NCBI RefSeq assembly: GCF_022378335.1
Contig: NZ_JAIQCI010000007.1
Span: forward strand, 124,001 to 188,000
Source of the DNA: Croceicoccus hydrothermalis
Lineage (GTDB): Bacteria; Pseudomonadota; Alphaproteobacteria; Sphingomonadales; Sphingomonadaceae
Length of the DNA stretch: 64,000 nucleotides
Direction: 5' to 3'
The translations under genes were made by a program, and so were the position numbers. Under the pieces are notes generated by a model. That model searched no databases. It saw only the letters and a list, made by a program, of their open reading frames with translations, and was not told the DNA's origin. Positions 1 through 9,111 of the stretch are shown piece by piece. Numbering within the stretch: position 1 is the stretch's first letter; each line of letters starts with the position of its first letter.

Positions 1-370
1 AGATCCAGCCCGCGACCGTCTCGCCATGTTCGGCCAGTGCGACGATGATCCCGAAGGGCGGGCGGCCATGCGCGAAATTATGGGTGCCGTCGATCGGGTC
101 GATGATCCAGCACAGCGAATCGCCCAACCGGTCCAGGATCGCGGGATCGGCGTGTGCGGCCTCCTCGCCCACGATGGTAGCCTTGGGCAGGATCGCGGCA
201 AGCCCTTCGCTTAACAAGGCTTCCGATTTGCGATCGGCCACGGTGACAAGATCGTCGGGCGCTTTCTCGACGATCTGTGCATCCGTAAGCGCGCGATAAT
301 GCGGCATCACCGCCTCACGCGCGGCACGCCGCATCAGGGCCGCGACATCGCGGGTCAGTGCGTCGGTCAC
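1..370 (-). CDS. Inositol monophosphatase family protein (partial, C-terminus beyond window)
   Basis: Mg2+-dependent sugar-phosphate phosphatase of the IMPase/SuhB/HisN/CysQ superfamily. About 123 N-terminal residues are present, and the gene runs off the left edge. The reading shows the metal-binding glutamate in VGEEAAH and the hallmark WIIDPIDGT motif. I chose the GTG start at 370 because it overlaps the argJ stop (GTGA), which makes this gene the second of an argJ operon. Substrate cannot be decided from this fragment. Histidinol-phosphatase, inositol monophosphatase and 3',5'-bisphosphate nucleotidase activities are all possible. Confidence 0.85.
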   Translation of the reverse strand, partial: MTDALTRDVAALMRRAAREAVMPHYRALTDAQIVEKAPDDLVTVADRKSEALLSEGLAAILPKATIVGEEAAHADPAILDRLGDSLCWIIDPIDGTHNFAHGRPPFGIIVALAEHGETVAGWI

Positions 371-1587
371 GTCCGGTAATCCGCGTTGATCGAGATATAG
401 CCATGCGTCAGGTCGCAGGTCCACACGGTCGCACGTCCATCGCCGATGCCGATATCGACGTCGATGCGAATATCCTGCCCGCGAAGATGGCGTGCCACCG
501 GCTCCTCATCATAATCGGGGAGCGGCAGGCCATCGCGCGCGGCCCATACACCGCCGAAACCGATGGAAAGCTTGTCACGATCCGCCGGCTCGCCCGCCTT
601 GCCCACGGCCATGACGACACGGCCCCAGTTCGCATCCTCACCCGCGATGGCAGTTTTGACGAGCGGCGAATTCGCGATGGCGAGGCCGATCATGCGCGCG
701 CTGTCGTCGTCCTTTGCGCCGGTCACGGCGACTTCGATGAACTTGCTCGCCCCTTCGCCATCGCGCACGACGAGATGCGCCATCTGCCGGCATACATCAT
801 GGATTGCGGCGGCAAAGGCATCGGCGCCGGGGCTGTCGAAATCGACAAGCTCGTCATTGCCGGCCTGTCCAGTGGCAAAGGCGAGCACGGTGTCGCTGGT
901 CGAGGTGTCGCTGTCCACGGTGATGCAACTGAACGTGGCCTCGTTCGCGGCGGAGAGGCAGTGTTGCAGGAAGGCGGGAGCGACCCGCGCATCGGTGAAC
1001 AGATAGCCCAGCATCGTCGCCATGTCGGGCGCGATCATGCCGCTGCCCTTGATGATGGCGGCGATCTCGATGCAGGTATCGCCGATCATGGCGCTCGCCT
1101 GCGCGCCCTTGGCAAAGGTGTCGGTGGTGCCGATGGTGTCCGCCGCCGCGCGCCAGTCGCACGGCTGCGCGCGCAGCACGCTTTCCACGCCGTCACGCGC
1201 CTTGTCCAGCGGAAGCGGCACGCCGATCACGCCGGTGGAGGACACGAACACGTCGCTCGGCTCGCAGCCGAGATGGCCCGCCACCTGCGCCATGATCTGC
1301 TCCACCGCTTCGCGCCCGCGATGACCGGTGAAGGCATTGGAATTGCCCGCGTTCACGACCAATGCGCGCGCCCGGCCGAGCCGGACCTGCTCCCGCCCCA
1401 TCTCGACCTCGGTGGAGCAGCATATGTTCTTCGTGAACACGCCCGCAACCGTCGTTCCCTCGCACAGTTCGACGAAGGTCAGGTCGCACCGGTCCCATTC
1501 CTTGTACCGTGCGCGCGCGACGCGCGGCACCGCGCCCGCGATGGGCGGCATGGCAGGAAACGGGCGGGCGAGGGGCGAGGTGTTCAT
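367..1587 (-). CDS. argJ: Bifunctional glutamate N-acetyltransferase/amino-acid acetyltransferase ArgJ
   Basis: Cytoplasmic arginine-biosynthesis enzyme that recycles the acetyl group from N-acetylornithine to glutamate. It may also use acetyl-CoA. The protein is 406 residues, normal for the family. It carries the autoproteolysis signature KGSGMIAPDMATML (about residues 180-193), in which Thr191 becomes the N-terminal nucleophile of the beta subunit. The open frame continues upstream, but homology begins at the ATG at 1587 (MNTSPLARPF). A possible promoter lies just before it (TTGCGA, 17 nt, TACTCG), leaving only about 8 nt to the ATG. The stop overlaps the start of the downstream phosphatase by 3 nt. 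Confidence 0.95.
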   Translation of the reverse strand: MNTSPLARPFPAMPPIAGAVPRVARARYKEWDRCDLTFVELCEGTTVAGVFTKNICCSTEVEMGREQVRLGRARALVVNAGNSNAFTGHRGREAVEQIMAQVAGHLGCEPSDVFVSSTGVIGVPLPLDKARDGVESVLRAQPCDWRAAADTIGTTDTFAKGAQASAMIGDTCIEIAAIIKGSGMIAPDMATMLGYLFTDARVAPAFLQHCLSAANEATFSCITVDSDTSTSDTVLAFATGQAGNDELVDFDSPGADAFAAAIHDVCRQMAHLVVRDGEGASKFIEVAVTGAKDDDSARMIGLAIANSPLVKTAIAGEDANWGRVVMAVGKAGEPADRDKLSIGFGGVWAARDGLPLPDYDEEPVARHLRGQDIRIDVDIGIGDGRATVWTCDLTHGYISINADYRT

Positions 1588-1680
1588 GGCGGGACCGAGT
1601 AATGGCTTTACCGGCACCTCGCAATAAATACCGCGCGCCGCCTTTACGGATGCGGCGGGGTGACTTATCTTTGCGGCGCA

Positions 1681-1959
1681 ATGAAACGCGTGATCGCTCT
1701 TTTTATGGTGATGCTTGGCCTGGCGGCGGTGGTGACACCGGCGCAGGCGCGCATGGCATTCGCGCGCACGCAGGACGAAATCGCGGCCAGCGGCGCGCAT
1801 GACGATGGCGCCGCCATCGACGATGCGGCGGCCGCGATCATTGCAATGGTGCGGCCGCGCGCGGCGGATCTCGCCCATCCGGGGCATCCGCGCCTGCAAC
1901 CGGCTCCGGCCATGATCGCGCGAACAGTGATCCTGTCCGCCGACCGCGCGCACGAATAG
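1681..1959 (+). CDS. Small exported protein of unknown function
   Basis: A 92-residue product. It starts with a convincing signal peptide ([23 protein letters not shown], about 23 residues), followed by an Ala/Asp-rich stretch and a Pro-rich C-terminus without cysteines. I recognise no domain. It lies between divergent argJ and co-oriented secA, 109 nt before the secA start. The ATG at 1681 gives a proper signal peptide; an in-frame ATG 21 nt upstream would disturb it. The signal sequence supports a real gene, but the mature part is low-complexity, so some doubt remains. Confidence 0.6.
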   Translation: MKRVIALFMVMLGLAAVVTPAQARMAFARTQDEIAASGAHDDGAAIDDAAAAIIAMVRPRAADLAHPGHPRLQPAPAMIARTVILSADRAHE

Positions 1960-2068
1960 CATCCGGCCTTCAGGCTGGCCGCGTTGCCGCCCGGCTCCCC
2001 GGTTACCCGACTTTGCGCACGAGCCTTCGCCGTGCATTCTCTTCTCATTATCGCAAAAGGAAACGCCC

Positions 2069-4837
2069 ATGTTCGGCGCCCTGGCCAAATCGCTTTTCGG
2101 GTCTTCCAACGACCGCTACGTCAAATCGCTCGACAAGATCGTCGCCCGCATCAACGCTCTCGAACCGGAATTCGAGGCGATGTCGGACGAGCAGATCACC
2201 GGCCAGACCGCCGCGTTCCGGGAGCGGCTGAACGCCGGCGAAACGCTCGACGATCTGCTTCCCGAGGCATTTGCCACGGTGCGTGAAGGCGGCAAGCGCG
2301 TGTTCGGCATGCGCCATTTCGACGTGCAGATGGTCGGCGGCATCGTCCTGCATCGGGGCGAGATCGCCGAAATGCGCACGGGCGAGGGCAAGACGCTTGT
2401 CGCGACGCTCGCCGTGTATCTCAACGCGCTTGAGGGCAAGGGCGTCCATGTCGTCACCGTGAACGACTATCTCGCCGCGCGCGACGCGGAATGGATGGGG
2501 CAGCTTTACAATTTCCTCGGCCTGACGGTCGGCACCATCGTCCCCAGGATGAACGAGATGCAGCGCCGCGAGGCCTATCGCTGCGACATCACCTATGCGA
2601 CGAACAACGAGCTCGGTTTCGACTATCTGCGCGACAATATGAAGCACACGCGCGAGCAGCAGGTCCACCGCCCGTTCAACTATGCCATCGTCGACGAGGT
2701 CGATTCCATCCTCATCGACGAGGCGCGGACCCCGCTCATCATCTCCGGCCCGACCGACGACAAGTCCGAGCTTTACGTGAAAGTCCACGAGGTCGTCACA
2801 CAAATGACCGAGGACGATTACGAGAAGGACGAAAAGAGCCGCTCCATCACCATGACCGAGGACGGCATCGAACATGCCGAACAATTGCTGAAGGAGGCAG
2901 GGCTTCTCGAAACCGAGAACCTCTACGATTTCGAGAATACGCAGGTCGTTCATCACCTCGATCAGGCGCTCAAGGCCAATGTGATGTTCAAGCGCGACAC
3001 CGATTACATCGTGAAGGATGACAAGGTCGTCATCATCGACGAGTTCACGGGACGCATGATGGACGGCCGCCGCTGGTCCAACGGCCTGCACCAGGCGGTC
3101 GAGGCGAAGGAAGGCGTGAAGATCGAGCCGGAAAACCAGACCATGGCCTCGATCACGTTCCAGAATTACTTTCGCATGTATCCCAAACTGTCGGGCATGA
3201 CCGGCACCGCCGCGACCGAGGCGGCGGAATTCTTCGACATCTACAAGATGAACGTCGTCACCATCCCGACCAACCTGCCGATCCGCCGGGTGGACGAGGA
3301 GGACCAGTTCTTCAAGAACACGCAGGACAAGTTCCGCGCCATCGCCCGCGCCATCGCCGAAAAGAACGAAACGGGGCAGCCGGTGCTCGTCGGTACGGTG
3401 TCGATCGAGAAATCCGAACTCCTGTCGCGCTTCCTGACCGAGGAAGGCGTAAAACACGAGGTGCTCAACGCCCGCATGCATGAACGCGAGGCCCATATCG
3501 TCGCGCAGGCGGGGCGGTTGAACGCGGTTACCATCGCCACCAACATGGCGGGGCGCGGCACGGATATTCAGCTTGGCGGCAATGTCGAATTTCGTACCGA
3601 GGACGAGCTTTCGGGAATGCCGGAAGGGCCGGAACGCGATGCCGCCATTGCCCGGATCAAGGAGGAGGTCGCCGCCGAGCGTCAGCAGGTGCTCGACGCT
3701 GGGGGGCTTTTCGTGCTCGGCACCGAGCGGCACGAGAGCCGACGGATCGACAATCAGCTGCGCGGCCGTTCGGGACGTCAGGGCGATCCCGGCCTGTCGC
3801 GGTTCTACCTGTGTCTCGAAGACGACCTGCTCCGAATTTTCGGGCCGGATACGATGTTCTCGAAAATGATGAATTCCAATCTTGAGGATGGCGAGGCGAT
3901 CGGGTCCAAATGGCTGTCGAAGGCCATCGAAACGGCCCAGAAAAAGGTCGAGGCGCGCAATTACGACATTCGCAAGCAGGTCGTCGAATACGACAATGTG
4001 ATGAACGATCAGCGCACCGTGATTTATGAGCAGCGTGCCGACATCATGGATTCCGCGACAGTCGACGATGTCGTCGTCGAAATGCGACAGGACACGATCA
4101 ACGCGATCACGGCCGATGCCTGTCCGCCCGGATCCTATCCCGAGCAATGGGATGTCGAGGGGCTGAAAACCCGTTTTGCCGAGATCACCGGCGAAGATGC
4201 GCCGATCGAGGCGTGGATGGAAGAGGACGGCATTGATCCCGAAGATATCGAGCAGCGTCTTGCCGCGATTGCCGATGCGAAGATCGACGCGAAGATGGCC
4301 GATGTGGAAATCGACATGTGGCGCCAGGTCGAAAAATCCGTGTTGCTCGACCGGCTCGACCACCATTGGAAGGAGCATCTGGCGACGCTGGACGCGCTGC
4401 GGCAGGTGGTGTTCCTGCGCGCCTATGCGCAAAAGACGCCGCTCAACGAATACAAGCAGGAGGCCTTCGCCCTGTTCGAACGCATGTTGGAGGTCATTCG
4501 CGAGGATGTCACCGGCCTGTTGATGAAGAGCCAGCTTCGCATGACGGAGCAGGCGCCGCCGCCGGTGTTGCCGGACCTTCCCGAATTCCTGACCAATCCG
4601 GGCATGATGACCGGCCATGTCGATCCGCTGACCGGGCGGGACAATTCCAACGATGGCGACGGGTCGCGCGGGCAGGAAGCCTTGTTCGGCGCGCTCGCCG
4701 GGTCGAGCTTTGCGCAGGCCGGGCCGGGCGGGGCGGAGACCGATAACCCCTGGGCCGGGCAGGACATCAGCCGCAACGCCCCGTGCCCATGCGGTTCGGG
4801 CAACAAGTACAAGCATTGCCACGGCGCGGCGGTCTGA
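2069..4837 (+). CDS. secA: Preprotein translocase ATPase SecA
   Basis: Motor ATPase that drives proteins through SecYEG at the inner membrane. The 922-residue protein has the Walker A motif MRTGEGKT at residues 102-109, the DEVD Walker B region near residue 210, the helicase-like second motor domain ([24 protein letters not shown]) and a C-terminal SEC-C zinc motif [13 protein letters not shown] at about residues 905-917, which binds SecB and lipid. The start follows an AAAAGG ribosome-binding site. A strong hairpin terminator follows. The gene appears to be transcribed alone. Confidence 0.98.
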   Translation: MFGALAKSLFGSSNDRYVKSLDKIVARINALEPEFEAMSDEQITGQTAAFRERLNAGETLDDLLPEAFATVREGGKRVFGMRHFDVQMVGGIVLHRGEIAEMRTGEGKTLVATLAVYLNALEGKGVHVVTVNDYLAARDAEWMGQLYNFLGLTVGTIVPRMNEMQRREAYRCDITYATNNELGFDYLRDNMKHTREQQVHRPFNYAIVDEVDSILIDEARTPLIISGPTDDKSELYVKVHEVVTQMTEDDYEKDEKSRSITMTEDGIEHAEQLLKEAGLLETENLYDFENTQVVHHLDQALKANVMFKRDTDYIVKDDKVVIIDEFTGRMMDGRRWSNGLHQAVEAKEGVKIEPENQTMASITFQNYFRMYPKLSGMTGTAATEAAEFFDIYKMNVVTIPTNLPIRRVDEEDQFFKNTQDKFRAIARAIAEKNETGQPVLVGTVSIEKSELLSRFLTEEGVKHEVLNARMHEREAHIVAQAGRLNAVTIATNMAGRGTDIQLGGNVEFRTEDELSGMPEGPERDAAIARIKEEVAAERQQVLDAGGLFVLGTERHESRRIDNQLRGRSGRQGDPGLSRFYLCLEDDLLRIFGPDTMFSKMMNSNLEDGEAIGSKWLSKAIETAQKKVEARNYDIRKQVVEYDNVMNDQRTVIYEQRADIMDSATVDDVVVEMRQDTINAITADACPPGSYPEQWDVEGLKTRFAEITGEDAPIEAWMEEDGIDPEDIEQRLAAIADAKIDAKMADVEIDMWRQVEKSVLLDRLDHHWKEHLATLDALRQVVFLRAYAQKTPLNEYKQEAFALFERMLEVIREDVTGLLMKSQLRMTEQAPPPVLPDLPEFLTNPGMMTGHVDPLTGRDNSNDGDGSRGQEALFGALAGSSFAQAGPGGAETDNPWAGQDISRNAPCPCGSGNKYKHCHGAAV

Positions 4838-4860
4838 ACCCCTTTCGCCCCGGACATAGA

Positions 4861-4888
4861 AAAGCCCCGCCGGTTGGCGGGGCTTTTC
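4861..4888. terminator. Bidirectional intrinsic terminator between secA and azoR
   Basis: Perfect 12-bp inverted repeat (AAAAGCCCCGCC, 4-nt loop GGTT, GGCGGGGCTTTT) followed by CTTTT. It sits 23 nt after the secA stop and 22 nt beyond the azoR stop on the other strand, so it can end both convergent transcripts. Confidence 0.9.
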
Positions 4889-4910
4889 TTTTGCGGCAGG
4901 AGCGCGCGGA

Positions 4911-5507
4911 TCAGAGTTTTGCGATCTGCTCCTTCGCGGCCTTGATGCCCGCCTCGCGCACGTCTTCGCCGAAACCGACCTTGTCGACGCGGACGATCTC
5001 GATATCCTCGATACCGATGAAGCCGAAGAACGTCTTGAGCAGGCTTTCCTGATGCTCCGTCGCGCCGTCGTCACCATATTGCCCGCCCTGCGCCGATGCG
5101 ATGATGAGGCGGCGCCCACCGGCAAGGCCCACCGGCCCGTTCTCGCCATATCTGAACGTCACGCCCGCCACGCCAAGCCTGTCGATCCAGCTTTTCAGCG
5201 CGCTCGGAATGGTAAAATTATAGAGCGGTGCACCGATGATGACGATATCGCTGGCAAGAAATTCGTCGAGCACCTCGCGCTCGGGTCCGAAGGCGGCGGC
5301 CATGTCGTCCGTATGCTGTTCGGGGGGCATCCGGATCGCGCCCGTCGTTACCGGGTTGAGATGGGCGAGCGGCATCGTGCCGAGGTCACGCTCGACGATC
5401 GTCGCATCGGGGTGCTTCTCCTTGAAATGGTCGAGCGTGGCCTGCGTCAGCTGACGGCTGACCGAACTCGCGCCATTGGTGCTGCTGTCGATGCGAAGGA
5501 TCTGCAT
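4911..5507 (-). CDS. azoR: FMN-dependent NADH-azoreductase / NADH:quinone oxidoreductase
   Basis: Flavodoxin-fold flavoenzyme of the AzoR/acyl-carrier-protein phosphodiesterase family. It reduces quinones and azo compounds with NAD(P)H, probably in detoxification. The 198 residues begin with the family phosphate-binding start (MQILRIDSSTNGASSVSRQL). They contain the flavin-contacting IGAPLYNFTIPSALKSWIDR segment and a central ASAQGGQYG loop. Length matches E. coli AzoR (201). The frame is open upstream, but the ATG at 5507 fits the family start and follows a weakly purine-rich region. It lies 79 nt downstream of rlmN, so co-transcription is possible. Confidence 0.93.
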   Translation of the reverse strand: MQILRIDSSTNGASSVSRQLTQATLDHFKEKHPDATIVERDLGTMPLAHLNPVTTGAIRMPPEQHTDDMAAAFGPEREVLDEFLASDIVIIGAPLYNFTIPSALKSWIDRLGVAGVTFRYGENGPVGLAGGRRLIIASAQGGQYGDDGATEHQESLLKTFFGFIGIEDIEIVRVDKVGFGEDVREAGIKAAKEQIAKL

Positions 5508-5586
5508 GGGGGGATTACTCCGATAGTGGTTCGATTGACCGCCCATATGGTGCGGCGCACCATCGAAGTTCAACCCCCACGCATGC

Positions 5587-6825
5587 TTAGCCGAGCGCGG
5601 CCTGCTTCTCCTCCGCCAGCCGGTCGAGTTCGGCGCGGCTCTTGCGCTCCGCCGCTGTCTTGAGCTGTCCGCAGGCGGCGTCGATGTCGCGGCCGCGCGG
5701 GGTGCGCACCGGCGCGCTGATGCCGGCCTCGAACACGATATTGGAAAACGCACGGATCCGCGCCGGGTCCGAACATTCGTAGGCGGAGCCGTCCCACGGG
5801 TTGAACGGGATGAGGTTCACCTTCGCCGGCAGATCGTATTTCCGGATGAGCCGGACAAGCTCACGCGCGTCCTCGTCGCTGTCGTTCTTATCCTTCAGCA
5901 TGACATATTCGAAGGTGATCCGCCGCGCATTCGACGCGCCATGATAATCGGCGCAGGCCTGCAGCAGATCCTCGATCCCGTATTTCCGGTTGAGCGGAAC
6001 GATCTCGTCGCGGGTTTCCTTGTTCACGGCATGCAGCGACACGGCGAGATTGACGCCAATCTCGCGCCCGCAGCGATCCATCATCGGCACGACGCCGCTG
6101 GTCGAAAGGGTGATCCGCCGCCGTGACAGGGCCAGCCCCTCGGCATCCATCACAATTTTCAGCGCGTCGCGAACATTGTCGAAATTATAGAGCGGCTCGC
6201 CCATGCCCATCATCACGATATTGGTGAGAAGGCGGCCATCGGCGCGATATTCGCTTTCGTCCTCGACCTCGCCGACGTCCATGCGCCCCTTCGGCCATTC
6301 GCCGAGCGCATCGCGGGCCAGCATGACCTGACCCACGATTTCTCCCGGCGTCAAATTGCGCACCAGCCGCATGGTGCCGGTATGACAGAACCGGCAATTC
6401 AGCGTGCAACCGACCTGGCTCGACACACATAGCGTGCCGCGATCGGCGTCCGGAATGAACACCATCTCGAAATCGTGATTGTCCGCGGTGCGGAGCAACC
6501 ATTTGCGCGTTCCGTCCGACGAATGTTGCGCCTCGACCACCTCGGGCCGGGCGATGACGAAACGTTCGGCCAGCCACGGGCGCATCGTTTTCGCGATGTC
6601 GGTCATATCCTCGAACGCGGAGACGCCGCGATGATAGATCCAGTGCCACACCTGCTTCGCGCGCAGTTTCGCCTGTTTCGCGTCCAGCCCGGCCTCACGA
6701 AAAAGGTCCGCGATCTGCGCCTTGGGCAGGCCGAGAATGTCGGTGCGCCCATCCGCGCGCGGGGTGACGGGGCGGGGGACGGGGACGGGATCGATGTGGC
6801 CCGGTATATCCATGCGTATATCCAT
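5587..6825 (-). CDS. rlmN: 23S rRNA (adenine2503-C2)/tRNA (adenine37-C2) methyltransferase RlmN
   Basis: Radical-SAM enzyme that methylates C2 of A2503 in 23S rRNA and of A37 in some tRNAs. The [4Fe-4S] motif CTLNCRFC supplies Cys140, Cys144 and Cys147. Other signatures include MGMGEPL and a conserved C-terminal Cys (AACGQLK region) that takes part in catalysis. Length is about 412 residues from the ATG at 6825. The frame allows starts at 6870 (427 aa) and 6813 (408 aa), and none has a strong ribosome-binding site. I prefer 6825 from usual family length. Confidence 0.93.
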   Translation of the reverse strand: MDIRMDIPGHIDPVPVPRPVTPRADGRTDILGLPKAQIADLFREAGLDAKQAKLRAKQVWHWIYHRGVSAFEDMTDIAKTMRPWLAERFVIARPEVVEAQHSSDGTRKWLLRTADNHDFEMVFIPDADRGTLCVSSQVGCTLNCRFCHTGTMRLVRNLTPGEIVGQVMLARDALGEWPKGRMDVGEVEDESEYRADGRLLTNIVMMGMGEPLYNFDNVRDALKIVMDAEGLALSRRRITLSTSGVVPMMDRCGREIGVNLAVSLHAVNKETRDEIVPLNRKYGIEDLLQACADYHGASNARRITFEYVMLKDKNDSDEDARELVRLIRKYDLPAKVNLIPFNPWDGSAYECSDPARIRAFSNIVFEAGISAPVRTPRGRDIDAACGQLKTAAERKSRAELDRLAEEKQAALG

Positions 6826-7085
6826 CGGCGCGATATAGGCATTTCGTCCCCATTGCGCAAAGGTCATCATATCATGACTGGCGGCAACGACAGCCGCCCG
6901 TTTTCTGTCGCAGATTGTCGCGGAAAACCGCGATGGATGGAGCGATTTCGCGGCGAAACGTGCCGTGTAATCGGTATTACGTTTGTTGTCCTGCGTTCAT
7001 GATCATGTTGTTTGAGGTTAATGAAACCGAACCGCCGTTCGCTCATTTCTCCGGTCCAACCCATGAGGGATACACTGGAGTTACC

Positions 7086-7745
7086 ATGAAAAAGACAGCT
7101 ATCGCACTTGCAACCGGCACCGCATTCCTGGGCCTCGCCGCACCGGCCATGGCGCAGGACGCGACCTTTACCGGGCCGCGCGCGGAGGCCATTCTCGGTT
7201 ATGACATTTCGAAGGCCGGCAGCGATGCGGACAACGACATCAACGATCAGGACGATCAATCGATCGACGGCCTGCTCTACGGCGTGGGCGTCGGTTACGA
7301 CGTCGATCTGGGCGGCGCGGTCGTTGGCGTGGAAGGTGAATATACCGATTCCACGGCAAAGACGGAGTTCAGCGACGGGACCGATTTCGAAGGCTTTGGC
7401 CTTGGCCGTGTCGACACCGGACGCGACCTCTATATCGGCGCGCGCGTCGGCGCGAAGGTCCGCCCGGACGTTCTTGCCTATGTAAAGGGCGGCTATACCA
7501 ATGCGCGCTACAACGTGCTCAGCCGTGATGGTGAGCGCGAGGTTCGCGAGAACATCGACGCCGATGGTTATCGCCTGGGTGCCGGTCTCGAATATGCGCT
7601 GAACCAGAATACCTTCACCAAGATCGAGTATCGCTACTCGAACTACGGCAAGGCGGAAATCGACTTCGACGGCATCGATTCCAACCGTTACGACATCGAT
7701 ACCGATCGTCATCAGATCGTGGCATCGGCGGGCATCCGCTTCTGA
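7086..7745 (+). CDS. Outer-membrane beta-barrel protein (porin/OmpA-like barrel family)
   Basis: A 219-residue protein with a clear signal peptide (MKKTAIALATGTAFLGLAAPAMA) followed by alternating strands typical of an 8-stranded barrel. These include YGVGVGYDVDLGGAVVGVEGEY, LYIGARVGAKVRPDVLAYVKGGYTN and the closing segment that ends in Phe (VASAGIRF), a C-terminal BAM-recognition residue. It matches the alphaproteobacterial Omp25/RopB-like barrel proteins. The ATG at 7086 follows a GGAG site. A 215-nt leader separates it from divergent rlmN. Function is probably structural or in passive permeability; no ligand can be inferred. Confidence 0.88.
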   Translation: MKKTAIALATGTAFLGLAAPAMAQDATFTGPRAEAILGYDISKAGSDADNDINDQDDQSIDGLLYGVGVGYDVDLGGAVVGVEGEYTDSTAKTEFSDGTDFEGFGLGRVDTGRDLYIGARVGAKVRPDVLAYVKGGYTNARYNVLSRDGEREVRENIDADGYRLGAGLEYALNQNTFTKIEYRYSNYGKAEIDFDGIDSNRYDIDTDRHQIVASAGIRF

Positions 7746-7789
7746 TCCGCGAAAAATGACATCGCCTTTCGAGGCGCGATGACGCCGGC

Positions 7790-7825
7790 GGCGGGCCGGA
7801 GCCACATCGTTGGTTCCGGCCCGCC
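7790..7825. terminator. Hairpin between convergent genes
   Basis: Perfect 11-bp inverted repeat (GGCGGGCCGGA / TCCGGCCCGCC) with a 14-nt loop that can itself pair (CCA/TGG). It lies between the convergent barrel-protein and oxygenase genes. There is no T-tract, so termination efficiency is uncertain. Confidence 0.5.
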
Positions 7826-7844
7826 TGGCCATGTCGTGGGCGCT

Positions 7845-8582
7845 TTAATCGTGGCGGAGCCATCCGGTAATCGCGAGCCGGGGCCCCCCGGCGAATGGCG
7901 CGACCAGCGATACGCTGTGCATCTGCGGCACGCGAAACAGGTTGAGGATATTGTACCCCGGCGTAAATGCGCGTTCGATATCGCCGTCCTGTGCGTGAAA
8001 TTGCAAAAGCCCACCCCATTCGCCGCGCCATTGCGGTGTGAGGTTGAGGACATAGGCCGCGATCCGGTTCTTTCTAGCGATCGCATCGTCGTGCGCGGTC
8101 AGGAACTGACCCGGAAGGTAGCGCGTGGCCTGCCCATCGACGTAGGAAATCGCGTCATTACCGGTTATCATGCGCAGGATAGCGAGGGTTTCGGGCCTGT
8201 TCATCGCCTCGACAAAACGATCGACCGGCCAGTTACGTTCACACCGTTCAGCAGGATCGTCGGAGACGCGGATACGGTCGTAAACATACTGGAACCCGTC
8301 TTGCGCCTGCGCATGGATCGCGGCGGTCAATTCGCGCTCTTGTTCTTGCGTGAGGGCGGCAATCGATTCCGGGCCAAGATCCCAGCTTTTCTCCCCCATG
8401 TTCAGCGTGCGCCACCATTCGCCGTCCTCGGTCAGATATCGATAGAGCGCGTCGGCATCGCCGGGCGCGAGAATATCGCCGATACGCAGCCGGCCGTCCT
8501 GCGCGAAGGTGTTCGACAGACGGACCGCGCGGTCACGGGTCAGCGATAGGGCGAAAGGCGTCACCGCCGCCGCCCGCTGCAT
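7845..8582 (-). CDS. 2-oxoglutarate/Fe(II)-dependent oxygenase, prolyl-4-hydroxylase-like
   Basis: A 245-residue protein with a double-stranded beta-helix oxygenase fold. The metal triad is visible as His164-x-Asp166 (LTAHDD) and a distal His222 (MHSVSLVAPF). Arg235 in GGPRLAITGWL should bind 2-oxoglutarate. The C-terminal half resembles the Tpa1/PHD-type domain; the N-terminal half is family-specific. It begins 12 nt after greB with a GAGG ribosome-binding site, so it is probably in an slt-greB-oxygenase operon. The substrate is unknown; a protein or ribosomal side chain is possible by analogy. Confidence 0.85.
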   Translation of the reverse strand: MQRAAAVTPFALSLTRDRAVRLSNTFAQDGRLRIGDILAPGDADALYRYLTEDGEWWRTLNMGEKSWDLGPESIAALTQEQERELTAAIHAQAQDGFQYVYDRIRVSDDPAERCERNWPVDRFVEAMNRPETLAILRMITGNDAISYVDGQATRYLPGQFLTAHDDAIARKNRIAAYVLNLTPQWRGEWGGLLQFHAQDGDIERAFTPGYNILNLFRVPQMHSVSLVAPFAGGPRLAITGWLRHD

Positions 8583-8594
8583 GCCCGGCCTCGC

Positions 8595-9074
8595 CTAATC
8601 ATATTCGATCGCGACAATTTCCCACTCCTTGTCCCCGGCGGGCAGGCGGACGGTGCGCAGATCGCCGACAGCCGCCCCGCGCAGCGCCCGCGCAAGCGGC
8701 GAACCCCACCCGATGCGCCCGTCACCCGCGTCCGCTTCGTCATCGCCGACGAGCCGCACGATTCGCTGCGCATCATCCTCATCCGCGATGGTGACGCGCG
8801 CACCGAAAAATACGCGGTCGGGATCGGTCGGCGCACCGGGGTCGATGACGCGCGCCGCCTTCATCCTGCGTGAAAGATGGCCAAGCTCCCGGTCGATTTC
8901 GCGCAGACGCTTGCGGCCATAGATATAATCGCCGTTCTCGCTGCGATCGCCATTGCCCGCGGCCCAGCTTACGATGTCGACGATGCGCGGCCGTTCCTCG
9001 TTCAAAAGCTGATCGTAACGTGCGCGCAGGGCGGCCATGCCCTGCGGCGATATGGGGTTGCCCGGTGTCTTCAT
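8595..9074 (-). CDS. greB: Transcription elongation factor GreB
   Basis: Enters the RNA polymerase secondary channel and stimulates cleavage of backtracked RNA. The 159-residue protein has an N-terminal coiled coil with the RSENGDYIYGRKRLREID signature (acidic tip and basic patch) and a C-terminal FKBP-like domain ending GDKEWEIVAIEY. The GDYIYGRKRLREID form identifies GreB rather than GreA. The start is the ATG at 9074 (MKTPGNPISPQG). It lies 37 nt after slt and 12 nt before the oxygenase gene. Confidence 0.92.
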   Translation of the reverse strand: MKTPGNPISPQGMAALRARYDQLLNEERPRIVDIVSWAAGNGDRSENGDYIYGRKRLREIDRELGHLSRRMKAARVIDPGAPTDPDRVFFGARVTIADEDDAQRIVRLVGDDEADAGDGRIGWGSPLARALRGAAVGDLRTVRLPAGDKEWEIVAIEYD

Positions 9075-9111
9075 CGCCCCCACCCATATCGGGCGGGGGC
9101 GATTATTGTCA

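Noticed and set aside
2048-5149. A 1033-codon open frame on the minus strand opposite secA
   Set aside because: It mirrors secA codons, the translation is Arg/His/Asp-rich without any family, and such antisense frames are expected in GC-rich DNA.
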